From JAHOYW01 sp964515915 (GTDB lineage Bacteria > Verrucomicrobiota > Lentisphaeria > Victivallales > Victivallaceae): a DNA stretch of 7,984 nucleotides. Position 1 is the first letter of the stretch; the number at the start of each line of letters is the position of its first letter. The stretch is taken from contig CAZEXM010000123.1 in NCBI GenBank assembly GCA_964515915.1, forward strand, positions 1 through 7,984, written 5' to 3'. The notes below the pieces were generated by a model. The model saw only the letters and a program-made list of their open reading frames with translations. It did no database searches and had not been told where the DNA came from. Shown one piece after another: positions 1 to 5,581 of the stretch. A program made the translations under genes and the position numbers.

Positions 1-90
1 ACAGATGCATCTATGTCAAACAACACGTCCCGTTCACAGAAAATGGGACATTAACCATATTTTACCTTTTAATATTTTTTTTAAAATAGC

Positions 91-112
91 GAGGGCGATG
101 TTCGCCTTTTTT
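91..112 (+). terminator. Intrinsic terminator for an unseen upstream plus-strand gene
   Basis: A perfect 5-bp stem GGCGA (94-98) and TCGCC (102-106) encloses a 3-nt loop TGT and is followed directly by six T (107-112). G93, A92 and G91 can extend the stem by wobble or A-U pairs into the T-run. The arrangement is that of a rho-independent terminator reading rightward. It touches the stop codon of the leftward aminotransferase gene (111-113). On the minus strand the same hairpin lacks an immediate T-tract, so it would be a poorer terminator for that gene, though it could act in both directions. One plus-strand frame is open from base 1 to a TAA at 52-54 and could be the tail of the gene being terminated, but 17 codons are too few to call. 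Confidence 0.6.
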
Positions 113-1289
113 AAAGAGCTGCGCAAAAAACTTTCAGCCGTGCGACCGCTTCCTTTATATTATCTTCACTGCACGCGTAAGACAATCTGATTTTGCCCGG
201 AGCCGCGAAAGCTTCGCATGGAATAGCGGCGACTTTCTTTTCTTCCAGAAGTCTGGAGCAGAAATCATTACTGGTCAAACCAAAAGATGAAATATCGCAA
301 AATAAATAAAAAGCTCCCTGCGGGCGAACACAAGTTACACCCGGAATAGCACAAACTAATGAATAAATTAAATCACGACGAAGCGAAAAGGCTCGACGCA
401 TTTTTTCAACTTCCGCATCCGCTTCTTCCAATGCGGTGATGGCGGCGTATTGCGCGAAAGTAGTCGGGTTTGAAGTGGAATGACTTTGGAACGCGCCGAT
501 TTTTTTGGCGAGCCACAAGGGAGCGCTTAAATAACCCAGGCGCCATCCAGTCATCGCGTAAGCTTTGCTGAGGCCGTTGACAGTGATGGTTAAATCATTA
601 ATTTCATCATTCAAAGATGCTATGCTTATGTGCGGTTTGTCAGCATCGTAAACTAATTTTTCGTAAATTTCATCGGATAAAACCATGAAGTTTTTGGCAA
701 CCGCGACAGCCGCGATGCTTTCGAGAGTTGTTTTGCGATAAACCGCGCCGGTTGGATTTGACGGGCTTGTCAAAACCAGTAAACGAGTATTTTCAGTTAC
801 CGCCGCTTCTAATTCAGCAGGAAGGAGTTCGTAATTGTTTTCCGCTTTAGTTTGGATAATAACGCATTTCGCACCGGCAGCCTTGACCATTTCCCCGTAG
901 CTCAGCCAGAAAGGAGCAGGGAGAATAACTTCATCACCAGGACCGCAAAGCGCCGCGATAGTACTGAAAACAGAAAATTTCGCGCCGGGGGCGATAATTA
1001 TTTGCGCGGGCGTCGTTTTAATTTTGTTTTCTTTTGTAAATTTTTTGGCAACCGCTTGTTTCAGTTCGAGAAGCCCGCTGGCCGGAGTATATCCGGTCTT
1101 GCCTTCCTTGAGGGCCTTGATCGCGGCTTGTTTGATAATTTCCGGCGTGTCAAAGTCAGGTTCGCCGGCGGATAAACTGCATACGTCAACGCCTTGTGCT
1201 TTGAGAGCTTTAGCCGCCGCGGTAATCGCGAGCGTCGCTGACGGGGTTAAACCGCCCATGGAACCAGTAGAGTTTTGAATATCTTTCAT
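111..1289 (-). CDS. aspC: Aspartate/aromatic aminotransferase, class I fold type I (I-beta group)
   Basis: This is a 392-residue PLP-dependent aminotransferase, the usual length for the family, acting in the cytoplasm. It would transfer an amino group between aspartate (or an aromatic or prephenate-type substrate) and 2-oxoglutarate. Visible landmarks in order are the N-terminal SAGEPDFDTP motif (residues 40-49, substrate-side loop typical of Thermus-like I-beta aspartate aminotransferases), SPSNPTGAVY (175-184, with Asn178), SDEIYE (205-210, with Asp206 and Tyr209), the PLP-lysine motif NGLSKAYAMTGWRLGY (Lys242, Arg250) and IRLSYA near the C-terminus (Arg367, carboxylate binding). Lys104 in APGAK matches the lysine that favours acidic substrates in the Thermus enzyme. 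The ATG at 1287-1289 has a weak GGAAAA about 7 nt upstream. The gene is monocistronic and diverges from the 83-residue gene. The family is very likely; substrate preference (aspartate, prephenate or other) cannot be read from sequence alone, so the symbol is provisional. Confidence 0.9.
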   Translation of the reverse strand: MKDIQNSTGSMGGLTPSATLAITAAAKALKAQGVDVCSLSAGEPDFDTPEIIKQAAIKALKEGKTGYTPASGLLELKQAVAKKFTKENKIKTTPAQIIIAPGAKFSVFSTIAALCGPGDEVILPAPFWLSYGEMVKAAGAKCVIIQTKAENNYELLPAELEAAVTENTRLLVLTSPSNPTGAVYRKTTLESIAAVAVAKNFMVLSDEIYEKLVYDADKPHISIASLNDEINDLTITVNGLSKAYAMTGWRLGYLSAPLWLAKKIGAFQSHSTSNPTTFAQYAAITALEEADAEVEKMRRAFSLRRDLIYSLVCAIPGVTCVRPQGAFYLFCDISSFGLTSNDFCSRLLEEKKVAAIPCEAFAAPGKIRLSYACSEDNIKEAVARLKVFCAAL

Positions 1290-1513
1290 AGAGTTTTCCG
1301 GTAAAATTTATGTTTGAATTATGATTTATGCTATACTGAACCAGGTAATATATATAGCCTTTTTTTTTGAAAAATCCACTTTTTACGGATTATTTTTAAA
1401 AATTTACTGTTTTTACGGCGGGACGGGACTTTTAAAATAATTGACGGGAGAGTATATTAAGAGAATAAAGTAACTGAAATTTTAATTAAATTTAAGGATG
1501 ACAGGCATAAAAC
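1290..1513. other. AT-rich divergent intergenic region
   Basis: This 224-bp spacer separates the leftward aminotransferase from the rightward 83-residue gene and must hold promoters for both. I see no ORF of substance. It holds a nine-T run (1360-1368), a 12-bp perfect palindrome ATTTTTAAAAAT (1392-1403), a direct repeat TTTTTACGG (1380-1388 and 1410-1418, exactly 30 bp apart) and an extended -10-like TGCTATACT on the plus strand (1329-1337) without a usable -35. I could not identify a convincing minus-strand promoter for the aminotransferase. Confidence 0.6.
1441..1469 (+). promoter_or_regulatory. Candidate sigma-70 type promoter for the 83-aa gene and prmC
   Basis: TTGACG (1441-1446, five of six consensus positions) is separated by 17 bp from AATAAA (1464-1469, four of six). 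Transcription would start near 1476, leaving a leader of about 38 nt before the ATG at 1514. Orientation and distance suit the two-gene unit downstream. The -10 is mediocre, so the call is tentative. Confidence 0.4.
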
Positions 1514-1765
1514 ATGGTTTTTCATCGCAAATCTTCAGACAGGCAGCCGGTGGTGATGATGGGAATCGGCCTCGACAATAAAGACGAACACAAACGTCTT
1601 ACCAAAGGGGATAATTTTTATTTGGTCGGCGGTTCTGAAGAAACCCACGAACAGATGCTTGAAACGGCTGTTAAGGTGAACGAAAAACTTGCTGAAAAAG
1701 GCAAACATCTTTCAGAAGTTTCGGGAGAAGAATTTAGCGATATTGTTCGTGAAGCCAGTTCATAA
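1514..1765 (+). CDS. Small conserved-looking protein of unknown function
   Basis: This 83-residue soluble protein has no signal peptide or membrane segment. I do not recognise the family. It has a basic N-terminus (HRKSSDR), a central segment GIGLDNKDEHKRLTKGDNF (residues 17-35) followed by LVGGSEETHEQM (37-48), and a charged, probably helical C-terminal half rich in Glu and Lys. The look is of a compact cytoplasmic protein. An in-frame TAA at 1508-1510 fixes the start at or after 1514. ATG 1514 has AGG eight nt upstream, while internal ATGs near residues 15-16 are less likely. Codon use resembles that of prmC, which begins 3 nt after its stop, so the pair is almost certainly co-transcribed and perhaps translationally coupled. 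The link to prmC hints at a housekeeping or translation-related role, but that is only guilt by association. Confidence 0.8.
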   Translation: MVFHRKSSDRQPVVMMGIGLDNKDEHKRLTKGDNFYLVGGSEETHEQMLETAVKVNEKLAEKGKHLSEVSGEEFSDIVREASS

Positions 1766-1768
1766 ATT

Positions 1769-2614
1769 ATGTGTACTTCTTATCTTCAAGCCCTTAAAGA
1801 AACTACAATCCGTCTCGAAGCCGCCGGTATTGAAGGAGCCCGCGCTGAAAGCGAATTGATTCTCGCCGGGCTGGCGGAATGCTCTCGTTCCGAACTGTTC
1901 TCCCGCAGCAATGACCGGCTGTCGCAAACAATTCTTAATTCGCTCGAAAATATTGTTCGGCGGCGCGAAAAACGTGAGCCCTTACAGTATATTTCAGGGC
2001 ATGCTTATTTCATGAATCTTGATCTATTAGTCAATCCGGCTGTGCTTATTCCGCGTCCGGAAACGGAACTGCTGGTGGAGCGTCTTTGCAAAATAGCTCC
2101 TCACGGGGCAAAGGTTCTGGATTTGGGCACAGGCAGCGGGGCGATTGCCCTGGCCCTGGCTTTTGAGCGCGAAGATTTGTGTATTTGCGGTGTTGACATT
2201 AGCGAGCCTGCTTTGCGTGTTGCCAAAAGCAACCGTAACAAATATCAATTGGACAAGGTTGCCTTTTTCCAGAGTGATTTATTCGCCAGTCTTGAGAAGC
2301 GGCGTTTTGACTGCATCGCCGCCAATTTGCCTTACGTCGGCGAATCAGAATATCTCACTCTTATGCCGGAGGTCAGGGATTTTGAGCCTGAACTTGCGCT
2401 TAGCGCACCTGAGGATGGTTTGGAGTTGATTTATAAGTGTATAAAAAAAGCCCCGGAACATCTGAATCCCGGGGGCTTTATAATCTTTGAAACGGGTATG
2501 ACGCAAACACAAAATATCCATAATGCATTAAGGGCTGTCGGAAAATTTAAAAATATCCTGACAATTCAGGATTATTCCCGCCGGGATCGTTTTGTCTCTG
2601 CGGAACTTGCTTAG
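1769..2614 (+). CDS. prmC: Peptide chain release factor N5-glutamine methyltransferase PrmC/HemK
   Basis: This 281-residue protein (E. coli PrmC has 277) would methylate the glutamine of the GGQ motif in release factors RF1 and RF2 using S-adenosylmethionine, improving termination of translation. An N-terminal helical release-factor-binding domain (about 1-90) leads into LIPRPETE (93-100), the hallmark linker of the family. A Rossmann methyltransferase domain follows with SAM motif I DLGTGSGAIALALA (118-131), acidic motif II GVDIS (141-145) and the catalytic motif IAANLPYV (183-190). The catalytic motif reads NLPY where the textbook form is NPPY; Asn186 and Tyr189 are kept, so activity is expected. 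The ATG at 1769 follows the previous stop by 3 nt and has no clear Shine-Dalgarno sequence, which suggests translational coupling. The usual partner prfA is not adjacent. The stop TAG (2612-2614) overlaps the stop of the convergent membrane-protein gene by 4 nt. Confidence 0.93.
   Translation: MCTSYLQALKETTIRLEAAGIEGARAESELILAGLAECSRSELFSRSNDRLSQTILNSLENIVRRREKREPLQYISGHAYFMNLDLLVNPAVLIPRPETELLVERLCKIAPHGAKVLDLGTGSGAIALALAFEREDLCICGVDISEPALRVAKSNRNKYQLDKVAFFQSDLFASLEKRRFDCIAANLPYVGESEYLTLMPEVRDFEPELALSAPEDGLELIYKCIKKAPEHLNPGGFIIFETGMTQTQNIHNALRAVGKFKNILTIQDYSRRDRFVSAELA
2443..2479 (-). terminator. Antisense intrinsic terminator embedded in prmC
   Basis: Read on the minus strand, AAAGCCCC (plus 72-79 of the 2400s) pairs with GGGGCTTT (plus 2447-2454). 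After one bulged C, two more G-C pairs follow and close a loop of about 12 nt. The descending arm runs into seven T (plus-strand A at 2443-2449). A GC-rich stem with a T-tract is a textbook rho-independent terminator. It lies about 130 bp past the stop of the leftward membrane-protein gene, the only minus-strand gene able to read into it. On the plus strand the hairpin is followed only by TTTATAAT and is less terminator-like. Coding for a conserved NPGG turn may explain part of the GC-rich arm, so chance is possible. Confidence 0.5.
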
Positions 2615-2931
2615 CCGGGGATAATTTCTTCCTCTTCAACCAACTCGTATTCAAGCCCGCTGAGGGGGTTGGCGTCCTTTTGCGCTTCGATCAATTCAAT
2701 CAGCAATTTATTAGTGCGGCGTTGTTCGACGTTCATTTCCTGAAAAGAAAGTTGGATTTTACGGAGATTTGTGCCTATACCGGTAAGGTCGGTTTCCGCT
2801 GCTTTGCGGAATTTTGTAAATTGTGAACAAAGCTTCGAAAATTTCGCGAGAGCCAGAATAAAAATCAACCAGGTTAAGGCACAGCCTATTATGAGTGTGA
2901 TAATATATTCTATAGGAATTTTGTCGCCCAT
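2611..2931 (-). CDS. Small single-pass membrane protein with cytoplasmic coiled coil, unknown function
   Basis: From the ATG at 2929-2931 this gene encodes 106 residues. A short N-terminus (MGDKIPIEY) leads into one hydrophobic span (about residues 9-29, ITLIIGCALTWLIFILALA). A basic KFSKLCSQFTKFRK patch (30-43) suggests the C-terminal part is cytoplasmic by the positive-inside rule. A heptad-like, coiled-coil-prone stretch (about 45-85) and a strongly acidic tail (EYELVEEEE) follow. I do not recognise a family; the design resembles small membrane-anchored scaffold or accessory proteins. Upstream in-frame starts exist at ATG 2943 and TTG 2949. The GGAG at 2944-2947 abuts ATG 2943 and lies 12 nt before ATG 2931, so I favour 2931, but the start is uncertain. 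Its stop TAA overlaps the prmC stop by 4 nt. A candidate promoter lies directly upstream, so it is probably transcribed independently of the AraC-type gene further upstream. Confidence 0.7.
   Translation of the reverse strand: MGDKIPIEYIITLIIGCALTWLIFILALAKFSKLCSQFTKFRKAAETDLTGIGTNLRKIQLSFQEMNVEQRRTNKLLIELIEAQKDANPLSGLEYELVEEEEIIPG
2794..2815 (+). terminator. Possible terminator for prmC, embedded in the opposing gene
   Basis: A perfect 6-bp inverted repeat TTCCGC (2794-2799) and GCGGAA (2806-2811) with a 6-nt loop is followed on the plus strand by TTTT (2812-2815). It is about 180 bp beyond the prmC stop, inside the convergent membrane-protein gene. The U-tract is short and the stem modest, so this is a weak to moderate terminator candidate. 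Confidence 0.3.
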
Positions 2932-2970
2932 TTTTAAGAACATCTCCAATAATAATTTAAAAATACCGTT

Positions 2971-2998
2971 TCAATAACAACAACGCAGTTAGTGTCAA
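2971..2998 (-). promoter_or_regulatory. Candidate promoter for the small membrane-protein gene
   Basis: On the minus strand a perfect TTGACA (plus 2993-2998) is followed after 16 bp by TATTGA (plus 2971-2976), which is preceded by TG one base upstream (extended -10 form TGTTATTGA). Transcription would begin near 2964, giving a leader of about 30 nt that includes the GGAG at 2944-2947. A second possible promoter lies further upstream on the same strand: TTGCAA (plus 3048-3053), 17 bp, TATCTT (plus 3025-3030), also with an extended TG. Confidence 0.45.
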
Positions 2999-3095
2999 TC
3001 AGCGATTCTCACACCTTACTTATAAAGATAGCATTATGGCTTAGCTTTTGCAAGCTCTTCAACAAAAATAATAGTTTGAATTTTATAGTCGTTAA

Positions 3096-3118
3096 TTTGC
3101 CATTTAAGCTTTGGCAAA
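3096..3118. repeat. Inverted repeat just downstream of the AraC-type gene
   Basis: TTTGCCA (3096-3102) and TGGCAAA (3112-3118) form a perfect 7-bp inverted repeat around a 9-nt loop, starting 8 nt beyond the stop codon of the leftward regulator gene. On the minus strand the T-run precedes rather than follows the hairpin, so it is not a standard intrinsic terminator. It could protect the 3' end of the message or be a protein-binding site. Confidence 0.35.
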
Positions 3119-3126
3119 AAAAGTGT

Positions 3127-3987
3127 TTATTTTTTTGAGCGGAAATGTTTAGGGGATACTTTCATATATTTTTTAAAAATACGGGTAAAATAATTACTGT
3201 CTTTAAAACCTGCTTTGTAAGCACTTTCGGAAACGGAATAATTATGATACTTAAGAAATTCCGCGGCGTGCTTCAGGCGTGTCGTAATCAGATAGTTTCT
3301 CGCTGAAGTACCCGTTGACAGAAGAAAAGCCCGTTGAAAACTCCGCGGCGACATCCCCGCCGATTGCGCGAGTTTGGTGAAATTGATTTGTTCCGCGTAA
3401 TGCCGTTCCAAATAATTTATCGCGTCCGCTATACGCAAAAGCGAAAGGGCTTCAGGTTTTTTGCTCTGGCCGTAGCAGCGTGATAAATGGATAAGCAGTT
3501 CCACCAGCAAAGCGGTGGCGATAGCCTTGAAGCCGGGCATTGTCGCAAGTAATTCGCGTTCCAATTCGTCCACCAGGTGTTCAGCCTTTTTCAAATCTTC
3601 GCCGGATAACTGCAATCTGCTTTTAAATTTATGGGTCTTCCGGTGCTTGGGTTCCAGAAAACACAATGATCTAAAACCGGGCAAATCGCTTGTGTCCAAA
3701 CTGTTTAACGCGGGAATCGCGGGATTAAACATCACATTTACCAGAGCGAGATGTTCCATGTTGATAAATTCATGTTCATGTTTGCCGCTGATCACAAAGA
3801 CATCTCCTACCGAAACCGGAAACACCAGATCATCAATGACCTGTGTGCCATGTCCCTTGGTAATTATCAGCAACTCTGAAAATTCATGGCTGTGCCGGGG
3901 AAATTCCGGCTGCGGGTCCCGGCGCGCAAGCGCTATCGAAAAATCCTTTACCGGGACAAAGTTGTCTATGGTTAAGTTTGTCAGCAT
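3127..3987 (-). CDS. AraC-family transcriptional regulator, RhaS/RhaR-like
   Basis: This 286-residue regulator has the classical two-part layout. The N-terminal cupin-like sugar-binding domain (about 1-120) contains PQPEFPRHSHEFSELLIITKGHGT (25-48), which lines up well with the start of E. coli RhaS (PQADFPEHHHDFHEIVIVEHGTG), and VNVMF (83-87). A helical linker (about 125-180) leads to a C-terminal AraC DNA-binding domain with two helix-turn-helix units: about 203-222 (FTKLAQSAGMSPRSFQRAF) and about 251-275 (SVSESAYKAGFKDSNYFTRIF), ending in the family signature KVSPKHFR. E. coli RhaS has 278 residues. Divergent placement next to rhaBA strongly suggests a rhamnose-responsive activator, as rhaSR is to rhaBAD in enterobacteria. 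Only one regulator is present, so it may combine the RhaS and RhaR roles. The ATG at 3985-3987 has no strong Shine-Dalgarno sequence. That L-rhamnose is the effector is inferred from context and N-terminal similarity. Confidence 0.9.
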   Translation of the reverse strand: MLTNLTIDNFVPVKDFSIALARRDPQPEFPRHSHEFSELLIITKGHGTQVIDDLVFPVSVGDVFVISGKHEHEFINMEHLALVNVMFNPAIPALNSLDTSDLPGFRSLCFLEPKHRKTHKFKSRLQLSGEDLKKAEHLVDELERELLATMPGFKAIATALLVELLIHLSRCYGQSKKPEALSLLRIADAINYLERHYAEQINFTKLAQSAGMSPRSFQRAFLLSTGTSARNYLITTRLKHAAEFLKYHNYSVSESAYKAGFKDSNYFTRIFKKYMKVSPKHFRSKK

Positions 3988-4010
3988 AAAAGCAAGCTCA
4001 ATTTATAGAA

Positions 4011-4041
4011 TTTGTCGTTAATATGCTGGTTTTTGTCGAAA
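4011..4041. promoter_or_regulatory. Direct repeat, probable operator for the AraC-type regulator
   Basis: TTTGTCG occurs at 4011-4017 and again at 4032-4038, exactly 21 bp apart, which is two helical turns. Extended, TTTGTCGTTA and TTTGTCGAAA agree at 8 of 10 positions. The AraC family characteristically binds two direct half-sites 21 bp apart, as at araI. The pair lies midway between the divergent genes, about 55-85 bp before the presumed rhaB transcription start, where activator sites for this family lie. It also overlaps a possible promoter for the regulator itself, so autorepression is plausible. A related TTTGTCA (3977-3983) sits across the regulator's start codon. Confidence 0.45.
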
Positions 4042-4048
4042 AAATCAA
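4020..4048 (-). promoter_or_regulatory. Candidate promoter for the AraC-type regulator gene
   Basis: On the minus strand TTGATT (plus 4043-4048) is followed after 17 bp by CATATT (plus 4020-4025), each matching four of six consensus positions. Transcription would start near 4013, about 25 nt before the ATG at 3987. The TTTGTCG repeats fall in the spacer and at the start site. Confidence 0.3.
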
Positions 4049-4082
4049 GGATTTTTAAATTTTTTCTTGTAAAGTCATAAGA

Positions 4083-4088
4083 TATGAT
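4083..4088 (+). promoter_or_regulatory. rhaB: Likely -10 element of the rhaB operon promoter
   Basis: TATGAT (4083-4088) matches five of six -10 positions and lies 32 bp before the rhaB ATG. No recognisable -35 exists at 16-18 bp upstream, where only a T-rich tract is seen. A good -10 with a poor -35 is what is expected of a promoter that depends on an AraC-type activator. A 7-bp inverted repeat AAAAATC/GATTTTT with a 3-nt loop (4040-4056) lies upstream and could be an additional regulatory site. Confidence 0.4.
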
Positions 4089-4120
4089 AAAAAGCATAAA
4101 TAACTGAAGCGTGGTTTTAT

Positions 4121-5581
4121 ATGTATAATTATTTAGCCATAGACATAGGCGCCGGGAGCGGTAGAATTATTCACGGAAGCTTTGACGGTTCTGTTCTTGT
4201 TTTGAATGAAAGCTTCCGTTTCAGCAATAATATGCTCTCCGGCAATGGACATTTTTACTGGGATGTGGAAGGGCTTTTCGCCGAAATCATCAAGGGCTTG
4301 AAAATATCCGCGCGGCAAATGCCCACTCCGCCGGCTTCCATCGGCATTGATACCTGGGGATGCGATTACGTTCTGCTTGACGAAAACGACGCGATTGCCT
4401 GTCCGGTTGTCGCTTATCGTGATTCCCGGACTGACGGCCTAATGGAAAAATTCTTTGCTTTACTGCCTGAAAATGAAATTTACGCTAAAACCGGTATTCA
4501 ATTTTTGCAGTTCAACACGCTTTACCAGTTGTGGGCGGCGCGGCAGAATGGTGATCTGAATGCCGCCAGGCGTTTTTTAATGATTCCCGATTATCTGAAT
4601 TACCGTTTAACCGGTATTAAAGCCAACGAGTACTCCAACGCGACAAGCACCCAGATGCTGAACAGCAAAAGCAATGACTGGGACGCTGATCTGCTCAATA
4701 TCCTGAAAATAGATAAAAATATTTTCGAAAAACCGCTTTTGCCGGGGACAGTTCTGGGGCCGCTGCTTGACACTGTTCAGGACGCGACGGGCCTGCCGGA
4801 CATTCCGCTGATTCTGCCCGCGACCCATGACACCGCTTCGGCGGTGGCCGCGGTTCCAGCCGAAAACAAAGACTGGGCCTATATAAGTTCCGGCACCTGG
4901 TCGCTCATGGGAATCGAAACGGAAGCGGCGCTGTGTTCGGATTCGGCATTGGAATACAACTTTACCAATGAAGGCGGTGTTTTCGGGACTTTCCGCCTGT
5001 TAAAAAATATCATGGGGTTATGGATTATCCGCGGGCTTAAAAATAGTTTTGCAAAGGATTATTCCTATAATGATTTAGAAAATACGGCACGGGAAGCTAA
5101 AGCTTTTGACGTCTTCATTGACGCCAACGACGCAAGTTTCCTTAATCCGGACTGCATGATTGCCGCCATTGACCGTTACTGCCGGGCGACCGGACAAAAA
5201 ACTCCGCAAAGTGACGGCGCCTATGTGCGCTGCGCCCTGGAAGGACTTGGTTTTCTCTACAAAGAAACTTTGGAGCAGTTAAGGGAGATTCAGGATCAGG
5301 AAATCAACAGAATCCATATTACCGGCGGCGGCTGCCGGGACGAACTGCTTTGCCGGATTACTGCTGACGCGACCGGGCTGCCGGTGTTTGCCGGGCCTTG
5401 TGAAGGCAGCGCGGCCGGAAACCTTATTGTCCAGGCTATCGCGCTGGGACATATCAAAGATTTGTCTGCGGCGAGAAAAATAATAGCTGATTCTTTTGCA
5501 ATAAAAACTTATATTCCAAATAACCGGGACCGCTGGGATAATGCCTGGTGGGCCTTCCGGCAAATCAGGGGGCAAAAATGA
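4121..5581 (+). CDS. rhaB: L-rhamnulokinase
   Basis: This 486-residue sugar kinase of the FGGY family (E. coli RhaB has 489) phosphorylates L-rhamnulose with ATP to L-rhamnulose-1-phosphate in the cytoplasm, the second step of rhamnose catabolism. The N-terminal ribonuclease-H-like domain opens with the phosphate-binding loop LAIDIGAGSGR (5-15). FYWDVEGLF (45-53) and SIGIDTWGCDYVLLD (73-87) follow, as expected for rhamnulokinases. The putative catalytic base Asp237 lies in PATHDTASAVAAVP (233-246), the position known for the E. coli enzyme. The second domain shows ISSGTWSLMG (255-264) and ITGGGCRDELLCRITADATGLPV (400-422), which form the nucleotide site. The ATG at 4121 follows a weak GAAG-containing leader. 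The gene heads a rhaB-rhaA-aldolase operon and its TGA (5579-5581) overlaps the rhaA start as ATGA. Everything seen indicates a complete, active enzyme. Confidence 0.96.
   Translation: MYNYLAIDIGAGSGRIIHGSFDGSVLVLNESFRFSNNMLSGNGHFYWDVEGLFAEIIKGLKISARQMPTPPASIGIDTWGCDYVLLDENDAIACPVVAYRDSRTDGLMEKFFALLPENEIYAKTGIQFLQFNTLYQLWAARQNGDLNAARRFLMIPDYLNYRLTGIKANEYSNATSTQMLNSKSNDWDADLLNILKIDKNIFEKPLLPGTVLGPLLDTVQDATGLPDIPLILPATHDTASAVAAVPAENKDWAYISSGTWSLMGIETEAALCSDSALEYNFTNEGGVFGTFRLLKNIMGLWIIRGLKNSFAKDYSYNDLENTAREAKAFDVFIDANDASFLNPDCMIAAIDRYCRATGQKTPQSDGAYVRCALEGLGFLYKETLEQLREIQDQEINRIHITGGGCRDELLCRITADATGLPVFAGPCEGSAAGNLIVQAIALGHIKDLSAARKIIADSFAIKTYIPNNRDRWDNAWWAFRQIRGQK
5567..5572 (+). promoter_or_regulatory. 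rhaA: Ribosome binding site fixing the rhaA start
   Basis: AGGGGG lies 5 nt before the ATG at 5578-5580, inside the last codons of rhaB. It supports the ATG as the start over an in-frame GTG at 5548, which would add ten residues absent from known RhaA proteins. Confidence 0.65.

Noticed and set aside
1..54. Open plus-strand frame from the window edge to TAA at 52-54, possible tail of an upstream gene
   Set aside because: Seventeen polar codons cannot be assigned. It is consistent with the terminator at 91-112, but two other frames are also open here.
5..190. Plus-strand 61-codon reading frame at the left edge
   Set aside because: It runs through the terminator hairpin and into the 3' end of the aminotransferase gene on the opposite strand, and it has no homology I recognise.
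1329..1368. Extended -10 TGCTATACT followed by a small stem and nine T, as a possible tiny RNA gene
   Set aside because: There is no -35, the transcript would be only about 20 nt, and the stem is mostly A-T with a mismatch.
3515..4021. 168-codon plus-strand frame opposite the AraC-type gene
   Set aside because: It is antisense to a well-supported regulator and its translation has no domain character; it is a shadow frame.
5548..5577. GTG at 5548 as an upstream start for rhaA
   Set aside because: It would add ten residues not found in RhaA. The ATG at 5578 has a good AGGGGG and matches the E. coli N-terminus.
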